Of a stretch of 64,000 bases of DNA, positions 46,217 through 54,832 are shown one piece after another. Where the stretch lies: assembly GCF_014643255.1 (NCBI RefSeq), contig NZ_BMJI01000008.1, positions 1-64,000 of the forward strand, read 5' to 3'. The position numbers were made by a program, and so were the translations under genes. The DNA is from Tersicoccus solisilvae. Its GTDB lineage: Bacteria; Actinomycetota; Actinomycetes; Actinomycetales; Micrococcaceae. The notes beneath the pieces were generated by a model. It was not told the origin of the DNA. It saw nothing but the letters and a program-made list of their open reading frames with translations, and made no database searches. How positions within the stretch are numbered: position 1 is the first letter of the stretch; each line of letters starts with the position of its first letter.

Positions 46217-46262
46217 GGAATACACTCGTATTCCGTCAGTGCCGAGAGTACGAGCGTATTCC
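46217..46262 (-). promoter_or_regulatory. Paired inverted-repeat operator of the CPBP-tetR operon
   Basis: GGAATAC-actc-GTATTCC (46217-46234) is a perfect 7-bp inverted repeat. A second, half-degenerate copy AGAGTAC-gagc-GTATTCC (46245-46262) is centred 28 bp away. Both lie just upstream of the CPBP start, where a TetR dimer pair would block transcription. The assignment to the adjacent TetR is inference. Confidence 0.65.
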
Positions 46263-46307
46263 TGGGGGTGTCAAGCGTCTCGGTCCGGGCGGCCCGAGGG
46301 TGGGCGA

Positions 46308-46313
46308 TAGACT
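46308..46313 (+). promoter_or_regulatory. -10 box upstream of purS
   Basis: TAGACT is a good actinobacterial -10 hexamer, 94 nt before the purS ATG, predicting a leader of about 88 nt. No clear -35, PurR box or purine riboswitch core is visible. Confidence 0.35.
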
Positions 46314-46407
46314 GGACCGGCAAGCTCGCGGAGCGCCGATCCGGCGTGAGACGGCATTCCTCCGACGAGCGCTGTCCTGAATTCCCTCAGCCGCAGGAGT
46401 CGCCCGC

Positions 46408-46677
46408 ATGCAGCGGATCGTCGTCGAAGTCATGCCCAAGCCCGAGATCCTGGACCCGCAGGGCAAGGCGATCGTGAACGCCCTGCCCCGGATCGGCATC
46501 GAGGCCTTCAGCGGTGTTCGCCAGGGGAAGCGGTTCGAGCTGACGGTCGACGGCGAGGTGACCGACGCGCACCTGGCCGCCGCCCGCGAGGCCGCCGAGA
46601 CCCTGCTCTCCAATCCGGTGATCGAAGACGTCGTCTCCGTGTACGCGGTCGACGCGGCCGCGGACGCCACCCGATGA
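46408..46677 (+). CDS. purS: Phosphoribosylformylglycinamidine synthase subunit PurS
   Basis: An 89-residue structural subunit of the FGAM synthase complex PurSQL (fourth step of purine synthesis). It has [34 protein letters not shown] and [13 protein letters not shown], as expected. GCAGGAG precedes the ATG. Its stop overlaps the purQ start (ATGA). Confidence 0.95.
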   Translation: MQRIVVEVMPKPEILDPQGKAIVNALPRIGIEAFSGVRQGKRFELTVDGEVTDAHLAAAREAAETLLSNPVIEDVVSVYAVDAAADATR

Positions 46678-47432
46678 GCACCCCGACGGACCTGCCCCTG
46701 ATCGGGGATTACGGCACCGGCGGACCCGAGTTGACCGATGCCCGCATCGGCGTCGTCACGTTCCCCGGCACGCTCGACGACCGCGATGCCGCCCGCGCGG
46801 TGCGCCTGGCCGGCGCCACCCCGGTCGCCCTGTTCCACGCGGACGCGGACCTGCAGGGCGTCGACGCCGTCGTCCTGCCCGGCGGTTTCTCCTACGGCGA
46901 CTACCTGCGCGCCGGCGCCATCGCCCGGTTCGCGCCGCTGATGGAGCGGCTCGTCGACGCCGCGAGTGGCTCCGGTTCCTCCGCCGGTGGGCCCCTCCCG
47001 GTGCTCGGCATCTGCAACGGCTTCCAGATGCTCACCGAGGCGCACCTGCTGCCCGGCTCGATGATCAAGAACGATCACCTGCACTTCATCTGCCGCGACC
47101 AGGCCCTGCGCGTCGAGAACACGGACACCGCCTGGACCGGCGCGTTCGAGCGCGGCCAGCGCATCGTCGTGCCCCTGAAGAACCAGGACGGCCAGTACGT
47201 GGCCGACGACGCCACGGTCGAGGAGCTCGAGGGCGAGGGCCGCGTCGTCTTCCGCTACCTCGACGTCAACCCGAACGGCTCGCGCCGCGACATCGCCGGC
47301 ATCACCAACGCCGCCGGCAACGTCGTCGGCCTCATGCCCCACCCGGAGCACGCCGTGGAGGACGGGTACGGCCCGTCGCTGGACGGTCTCGGCCTGTTCA
47401 CCTCCGTGCTCACCACGCTCGTCCACGCCTGA
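46674..47432 (+). CDS. purQ: Phosphoribosylformylglycinamidine synthase subunit PurQ
   Basis: A 252-residue class I glutamine amidotransferase supplying ammonia to PurL. The nucleophile elbow is [11 protein letters not shown], and the catalytic His/Glu are in [26 protein letters not shown] and [14 protein letters not shown] are characteristic. It is translationally coupled to purS and followed 17 nt later by purL. It is about 25 residues longer than many PurQ proteins owing to an N-terminal extension and a Gly/Ser insertion near residue 97-106. Confidence 0.95.
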   Translation: MSTPTDLPLIGDYGTGGPELTDARIGVVTFPGTLDDRDAARAVRLAGATPVALFHADADLQGVDAVVLPGGFSYGDYLRAGAIARFAPLMERLVDAASGSGSSAGGPLPVLGICNGFQMLTEAHLLPGSMIKNDHLHFICRDQALRVENTDTAWTGAFERGQRIVVPLKNQDGQYVADDATVEELEGEGRVVFRYLDVNPNGSRRDIAGITNAAGNVVGLMPHPEHAVEDGYGPSLDGLGLFTSVLTTLVHA

Positions 47433-47449
47433 GGAGACCCCGCTCCCCC

Positions 47450-49840
<2,391 letters not shown>

Positions 49841-50128
49841 TCCGCAGACCGCGACCCGCGGAGCTCCACATCGCCCGCCGCATCTGCCGATCGTTCAGAC
49901 CCGCGAGGCGCCCCTGCTCCACGGCGAAGCTGGTTCTCCGGCCGATGGCATCAGGAATGGGAAGCATGCCTCATGGTGCGCCGAACCTCGACCACGCTGC
50001 CGTCGTCGTCCACAGCCTGCCGTCGACTGGTCACCAGCTGACCGTCTGTGGCGCCGAACTCGAGCACAACCGACATCTATCGACCAGTCGGCTTGACCAG
50101 CCAGCGGGCCGTGCCGAAGGATCGACGG

Positions 50129-50635
50129 ATGGATGCACGCGATGTCTACCGCACGATCTTCGACGCGATCGCCGAGTCGGTCGAGCGCACCGTCGACGGA
50201 CTGAGCGCCGAACAGCTGAACCTCCGGCCGTTCGACGACGCCAATTCCGTCGCCTGGCTCGTCTGGCACCTGACCCGGGTGCAGGACGACCACCTGGCCG
50301 ACGCGTTCGGTCACCGGCAGGTGTGGCCGCAGCGCTGGAGCGCCGAGTTCGCCCTCGGGCTGCCGGAGGGCGACACCGGCTACGGGCACTCCTCGGCGCA
50401 GGTGGCCCAGGTCCGGGTGACCAGCGCCGATCAGCTGCTCGGCTACCACGCCGACGTGCACCGGCAGACGCTCGTCGACCTCGAGAGCGTCACCGCGGAG
50501 TCGCTCGACGAGGTGGTCGACGAGCGGTGGGACCCGCCCGTCACCCGCGGGGTCCGCCTGGCCAGCGTCATCGGCGACTGCCACCAGCACCTCGGCCAGG
50601 CCGCCTACGTCCGCGGCCTGGCTCCCCACCTCTGA
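50129..50635 (+). CDS. DinB-like / DUF664 protein
   Basis: A 168-residue four-helix-bundle protein of the DinB/DUF664 superfamily. In actinobacteria this superfamily includes mycothiol-dependent transferases and isomerases. Candidate metal-binding His residues are in VWHLTRVQDDHLADAF and DCHQHLGQAAYVRG. The start MDARDVYRTIF matches the family; the longer upstream frame to 50048 is not conserved-looking. It precedes the bacteriocin cluster by 155 nt and is probably unrelated to it. Confidence 0.8.
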   Translation: MDARDVYRTIFDAIAESVERTVDGLSAEQLNLRPFDDANSVAWLVWHLTRVQDDHLADAFGHRQVWPQRWSAEFALGLPEGDTGYGHSSAQVAQVRVTSADQLLGYHADVHRQTLVDLESVTAESLDEVVDERWDPPVTRGVRLASVIGDCHQHLGQAAYVRGLAPHL

Positions 50636-50790
50636 CCCGCACGCCCCCGGGCCGAGCACGAGATTCCTCCTTCTGGCGCATCGGATGCACCACTTTCGTG
50701 GCTGCCGGTCGACGCCGGTCCGTTCCTAGGCTCGAAACCGAGCACGGCGCACCGGTCGTCTCACCCGCACCAGGCAACGCAGGAGGAACC

Positions 50791-51084
50791 ATGACCAGCA
50801 CCACCGCATCCCGGAAGACCACGCCGCAGAACCGGAAGGCCGCGGCCGTCGTCACCGGTCTCGCCGTCCTCGGCCTCGTCGTCGGCACGGCCGCCATCGG
50901 CGTCCTGGCCGCGGCGCTCGGCGGCAACGCCGTCCTGGCCGCCAAGGTCGTCGACGCGATCATCGCCGGCTCGACCGCGGCCACCATCGCCGCGATCCTG
51001 CTCTCCGGCGGCTTCGCCGGCATCGGCCTCTTCGCCGTCAAGTGGGCGCTGAAGACCGCCGGCCGCAAGGCGGCCATTGCCTGA
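50791..51084 (+). CDS. Circular bacteriocin precursor (carnocyclin/AS-48-like)
   Basis: A 97-residue precursor with perfect Shine-Dalgarno AGGAGG. Residues 1-16 are basic and hydrophilic and 17-37 hydrophobic (probable leader). From about residue 38/39 the sequence looks like a mature circular bacteriocin: small hydrophobic residues, KVVDAIIAGSTAATIAAIL (52-70), SGGFAGIG (72-79), cationic VKWALKTAGRKAAIA (83-97). Aligned at KVV, carnocyclin A (60 residues, KVVSLINAG) gives matching spacing to both ends, and the C-terminus resembles that of AS-48 (KRAVIAW). Predicted product: a ~59-60 residue head-to-tail cyclised, membrane-permeabilising saposin-like peptide. The cleavage site is inferred. 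The next gene is the DUF95/SpoIIM type always found with this family. Confidence 0.82.
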   Translation: MTSTTASRKTTPQNRKAAAVVTGLAVLGLVVGTAAIGVLAAALGGNAVLAAKVVDAIIAGSTAATIAAILLSGGFAGIGLFAVKWALKTAGRKAAIA

Positions 51085-51085
51085 G

Positions 51086-51676
51086 ATGGCGCTCTCGATC
51101 GGAACGAACCCGGTGAGCGGAGCGCTGCGCGCCCCGTTCACCGGGTTCATCGCCGTCGTCGGAGCCGTCTGCCTCGCCCTGTGCACCGCCGGGTACCTCG
51201 CCGGCGCGGACCTGTCGTCGCTGGCCGGTGAGCCCGGGCGCACCGGGTACGCCGGGCCGATGGACGCCCTGACGGAGATCGCCCTCCGCAACGGCAGCGC
51301 GGCGCTGGGCCTGCTGGCCGGGATCGTCACGTTCGGCCTGTTCTCGGGCGTGCTGCTTGGGGTGATCTGCCTGTACTTCGGGGTGCTCGCCCGGATCGCC
51401 CTCGACCTGCGCGGCTCGTCCTGGTGGTGGGAGTACCTGCCGTTCGCCTCGGTCGAGCTGCTGGGATTCCTCGTGATCGCGAGCGGCGGCATGTACCCGG
51501 CCGTCCGCAGCATCGCCGCCGTCCTCCGTCGCCCGCCCCGCGGGGGCGTGCTCGCCACCATCCTGCGGACCTACCTGACGACGACGGGCCGCCTGCTCGT
51601 CCCCCTCGCCGTCGGCGTCGGCCTGCTGGTCCTCGCATCCGTGCTCGAGATCCTCTGGGGAGTGACCTACTCATGA
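51086..51676 (+). CDS. SpoIIM/DUF95 membrane protein of bacteriocin cluster
   Basis: A 196-residue membrane protein with about 5 helices and the DUF95/SpoIIM pattern: AALGLLAGIVTFGLFSGVLL and LPFASVELLGFLVIASGGM, where the acidic residue in a mid-helix HxxxE/ExxxF-type motif is retained (VELLGF). Members of this family are required for maturation and secretion of circular bacteriocins (for example As-48C, CclD-like) in Firmicutes. ATG 51086 lies 1 nt after the precursor stop; a TTG at 51077 would overlap it. It ends overlapping the next gene (ATGA). Its role here is inferred from family and context. Confidence 0.82.
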   Translation: MALSIGTNPVSGALRAPFTGFIAVVGAVCLALCTAGYLAGADLSSLAGEPGRTGYAGPMDALTEIALRNGSAALGLLAGIVTFGLFSGVLLGVICLYFGVLARIALDLRGSSWWWEYLPFASVELLGFLVIASGGMYPAVRSIAAVLRRPPRGGVLATILRTYLTTTGRLLVPLAVGVGLLVLASVLEILWGVTYS

Positions 51677-52230
51677 GTGCATCCGCCCTGCCGTCGCTGC
51701 ACGCCGTTCCCGCGGGCCGCGATTCCTCCCGCCTTCCGGCCCGCGGGCGCTTGGTGCGCGCCGTCGTCGCCCTGGTTCCGTGGCTCGCGACGCTCGCCTA
51801 CGCGGCGGTGTCCCTGCCGCTGCTCGAACGGACGATCGCGACCGGCGGCACCGCCGCGGCCCGCGACCTGCCCGCGGTGGCCCTGACCGCGGCCACCGTC
51901 ACCACGGTGCTGATCGTCTGGTTCGGCGTCGGCATCAGCCAGTTGATCGCGGTCCACCTCGACCGCGGTTTCCGGCGCGCCGCGACGGCGCACCGGCCCG
52001 GCGTCGTCGGTCACGGACCGGCCCTGCTCGCCGTCAGCGGCGCCCTCGTCGTCGCGATGGCGGGCAACCTGATCAGCGCGGGCGCCGGAACGCCGCTGCC
52101 CGCCAAGATCGGCGTCGGCCTCGCCCTCGCCGCCGCCTACCTGCTGCTCACCCGCCGCGGCGGGCGCGGCACCACCGCCTGGCGGATCCCGTCCGCCGCC
52201 CTCGTCCTCGCGGTCGGGCTGTTCGCCTGA
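51673..52230 (+). CDS. Membrane protein of bacteriocin cluster (5 TM)
   Basis: A 185-residue hydrophobic protein with about 5 TM segments: LVRAVVALVPWLATLAYAAV, LTAATVTTVLIVWFGVGISQ, ALLAVSGALVVAMAGNLISA, IGVGLALAAAYLLL and AALVLAVGLFA. There are no recognised motifs. The ATG overlaps the SpoIIM stop (ATGA), so translation is coupled. It probably belongs to the export or immunity machinery of the circular bacteriocin; the exact job is unknown. Confidence 0.7.
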   Translation: MSASALPSLHAVPAGRDSSRLPARGRLVRAVVALVPWLATLAYAAVSLPLLERTIATGGTAAARDLPAVALTAATVTTVLIVWFGVGISQLIAVHLDRGFRRAATAHRPGVVGHGPALLAVSGALVVAMAGNLISAGAGTPLPAKIGVGLALAAAYLLLTRRGGRGTTAWRIPSAALVLAVGLFA

Positions 52231-52265
52231 CCGCTCCACCGATCCCCGACCAGGAGGTCTCCCCC

Positions 52266-52649
52266 ATGTCCACCACCGCACCCGCTCCGGCCCACCCCGC
52301 CCTGCGCGTCGGCGCCACGGCCCTGCTCACCGTGCAGGTGCTCGCCGCCGTGATCCACGGCGCCCTGGAGCTGACCGCCGGCGGACCGGGCTCGGGGGAC
52401 GGGGCGCTGCCCGCCCTGCGCTGGATCGCGCTGGTCGGCGTCGCCCTCACCGTGGTGGCCGGCGGCATCGCCCTGGCCACCCGCCGGGTGTGGGGGCCGC
52501 TCGCCGTGACCGCGGGCATCGCCTCCCTCGTGGCCGGCGTGATCATCTCCCGCCTGCCCGACGGCGGTGCCGTCGGCATCGTGCTCGCCATCGCGGCCAT
52601 CGGCTCGCTCTGCGTCGCCTTCGCCCGCCGGACCCCGTCCTCGTCGTGA
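52266..52649 (+). CDS. Small membrane protein, candidate immunity protein
   Basis: A 127-residue protein with four hydrophobic segments (about residues 11-31, 43-65, 67-89 and 96-118). AGGAGGT precedes ATG 52266, the strongest ribosome site in the cluster after the precursor. Small hydrophobic proteins of 50-130 residues in circular bacteriocin loci often confer producer immunity, so this is the best candidate, though it is less cationic than most known ones. Its stop overlaps the permease GTG (GTGA). Confidence 0.6.
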   Translation: MSTTAPAPAHPALRVGATALLTVQVLAAVIHGALELTAGGPGSGDGALPALRWIALVGVALTVVAGGIALATRRVWGPLAVTAGIASLVAGVIISRLPDGGAVGIVLAIAAIGSLCVAFARRTPSSS

Positions 52650-54202
52650 TCGATCCCGGCGGCCCGGCGTCGTGGTGTCGGGCGGTGCGCTTCGTGGCCA
52701 CCGCCGACGCCCGGCTCTGGGCACGCCGCCACAGCCTGCCGATCGGCGGGGCGACGCTGCTCGTCGCCGCCGCCGTCGCGGCCGGGTGCGGGGCGGTCGT
52801 CGCGGTCGCGGTGGCCTCGCTGGGGGTGCCCTGGCTGCGCGGCACCACCGTCCTCGACGCCGTGCTCCCGGCGGACCTCGACCGGGGCGGCGCCCTGCTC
52901 GGGATCGCCGTGGCCGGCGTGCTCGGCCTCAGTGTGGGGCGCGTCCTCGGCGCGATGCTGCCGGGCCGGCGGCGGGAGGTCTGGCTGCCGGCCGACCGCC
53001 GCGTGCTCCGGCAACTCGGCGTGCCCGTCGGCGCCGTGGCGCTCGTCCGGGTCGGCATCGCCGCGGTCCCCGGACGACTGCCGGTCGTCGCGGCCGCGGC
53101 CGGCGTCCTCGGCGTCCTCGCGGGGCCGGCCGTCGCGGTCCTCGCCCTCGCCCTGATCCTCACCGCCGAGATCACCGCCCTGGCCGTGCTCCGGTCGTCC
53201 CCGCCGGCCGCGGCGAGGCGGGGCTGGGCGCCGCATCCGGGCGTCCTCGCCGTCGCCGCGATCGCCGGCGTCGCCCTGGGCGTCGCCGTGCGCCCGTGGC
53301 TGCGCACCCCGGAGGCGCTCGTCGCGACGCTGAACCAGCTCAGCAGCGCCATCGGCGCGGCACTCGCACCCCTGTTCGGCTCCGCCCTGGCGGCATGCGC
53401 CCTGCTCGCCGTCGCGCTCCTCGTCCGCGACCGCGGCGGGCGACGACGGCACCGGCTCGTGGTCGAGCACCAGCCCGCGGCTGCCCGGACGCCCCTGCGG
53501 CCCACCCGCACGATGCTGCTGGCCCAGTGCCTGGACCGGTCCGCGAACGGGGGCGCCGACGCCATCCGCGGCCTGTTCCGCGCCCTGATGGTGGCGGGTT
53601 GGGCCGGCCTGGGGCTCGCGATCGGGCTGAACGGCGCCGTCGCCTCCGTGGTCGACCACCAGGTCGTGGTGAGCCTGATCGTCCTGCTCGTCGTCACGGT
53701 CACCATCACCATCGCCGCGATCGTCGGCGCCCGCCGGCACCTGCCCACGATGCAGTGGCTGGTCCGCAGCGGCGCCGCCCAGGGCGACGTCGTCCGGATC
53801 TTCCACGGCGGCTACGCCCTCGTCGTCGTGGCCGTCACCGCGCCGGCGACCCTGGCGGCCGCCGTGCTGGCCGCGTCCGGCGAACTGGCGGTCGTCGCCG
53901 TCGCCGCCCCCGTCCTCGGCGTCGCCGCCGCCCAGCTGTGCGGCCTCGCCGACCCCGCCCCGGTCCGGGAGCCTGACGGCACGGTGCAGCCGGGTCTGCT
54001 GGGCGTCCTGGGCGGCCCCCTGCTGACCATGGCGGGCTGCGCGCCCGCGCTGGCCCGCGGCGTCGTGCCAGCGACCGCCGTCCTGCTCGTCACCGGCGTC
54101 GTGGCCCTGGCCGCCGTCCTGTATCTGAGGAGAGTTCTGACATGGACACCGTCATCACCGTGGACCGGCTCACGGCCGGCTACACCCAGCATCCCGTCCT
54201 GA
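52646..54202 (+). CDS. Large polytopic permease of bacteriocin cluster
   Basis: A 518-residue membrane protein with about 12 hydrophobic helices in several blocks and Arg-rich loops (GRRREVWLPADRRVLRQLG; DRGGRRRHRLVVEHQ). It has no ATPase motifs. It is probably the membrane partner of the downstream ABC ATPase. GTG 52646 overlaps the upstream stop (GTGA). The 3' end runs 61 nt into the ATPase gene in another frame. The family is not recognised beyond general ABC-2-like character. Confidence 0.7.
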   Translation: MIDPGGPASWCRAVRFVATADARLWARRHSLPIGGATLLVAAAVAAGCGAVVAVAVASLGVPWLRGTTVLDAVLPADLDRGGALLGIAVAGVLGLSVGRVLGAMLPGRRREVWLPADRRVLRQLGVPVGAVALVRVGIAAVPGRLPVVAAAAGVLGVLAGPAVAVLALALILTAEITALAVLRSSPPAAARRGWAPHPGVLAVAAIAGVALGVAVRPWLRTPEALVATLNQLSSAIGAALAPLFGSALAACALLAVALLVRDRGGRRRHRLVVEHQPAAARTPLRPTRTMLLAQCLDRSANGGADAIRGLFRALMVAGWAGLGLAIGLNGAVASVVDHQVVVSLIVLLVVTVTITIAAIVGARRHLPTMQWLVRSGAAQGDVVRIFHGGYALVVVAVTAPATLAAAVLAASGELAVVAVAAPVLGVAAAQLCGLADPAPVREPDGTVQPGLLGVLGGPLLTMAGCAPALARGVVPATAVLLVTGVVALAAVLYLRRVLTWTPSSPWTGSRPATPSIPS

Positions 54203-54810
54203 CCGACGTCGGGTTCACCACCGGGCCCGGCATCACGACGCTGACCGCCCCCAACGGCCGCGGCAAGTCCCTGCTGCTCTCCGTGATCGCCGGGGTGATC
54301 GCCCCCCTGGCCGGCTCGGCCACCGTGCTGGGTCGCCCGGCCGAGGACCCCCGGCTGCACCGTGAGCGCACCTGGACCCCCGCGGAGCCGCCCCTGTTCC
54401 CCGAGCTGACGGTGCGCGAACACGTGGACCTGCTGGCCGGGTTGGCCGGCCGGCCCACGGCGCCGTGGGTCGAGGCCGCCGAGCGGTACGGCCTGCACCC
54501 GTGGTGGGACTACCCGGTCGGCGATCTGTCGACCGGGAACCGGCAGAAGGCCAACCTCGTGCTCACCTCGTCCGCGCCCGCCGTCGTCCGGCTGCTGGAC
54601 GAGCCGTTCAACGGCCTCGACACGGCGGCCCGGGCCGTCCTCGCGGGGCAGGTGCAGGCGTGGGCCGACGCCGGCGCGTGCGTGCTGCTCACCCACCACG
54701 GTGCGGACCTGCCGTGGCCGCAGGCCCGCCGGGTCGATCTGCTCGAGACCGGCACCGCGGCCGGCACCGCTGCCGGCACCGCTGCCGAGGCGCCCGCCGG
54801 GCCGGCCTGA
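54142..54810 (+). CDS. ABC transporter ATPase of bacteriocin cluster
   Basis: A 222-residue ATP-binding protein. Walker A reads APNGRGKS, with Ala instead of the usual first Gly. The signature is DLSTGNRQKANL, Walker B is VVRLLDEPFNGLD and the H-loop VLLTHHGADL. The C-terminus ends in a GTAA repeat. GAGGAGAG precedes the ATG. The gene overlaps the permease by 61 nt. Circular bacteriocin clusters typically include such a cytoplasmic ATPase, acting with the DUF95 protein and permease in export and self-protection. It ends the operon, convergent with the amylase gene. Confidence 0.82.
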   Translation: MDTVITVDRLTAGYTQHPVLTDVGFTTGPGITTLTAPNGRGKSLLLSVIAGVIAPLAGSATVLGRPAEDPRLHRERTWTPAEPPLFPELTVREHVDLLAGLAGRPTAPWVEAAERYGLHPWWDYPVGDLSTGNRQKANLVLTSSAPAVVRLLDEPFNGLDTAARAVLAGQVQAWADAGACVLLTHHGADLPWPQARRVDLLETGTAAGTAAGTAAEAPAGPA

Positions 54811-54832
54811 CGGACCGGCCCGGCGCCGCGCG

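Noticed and set aside
46314-46407. Purine riboswitch or attenuator in the purS leader
   Set aside because: Only small weak hairpins are visible; no purine aptamer core or T-tract terminator.
50129-50635. DinB-like gene as the first gene of the bacteriocin cluster
   Set aside because: 155 nt of non-coding sequence separates it, and DinB/DUF664 proteins have no known part in circular bacteriocin systems.
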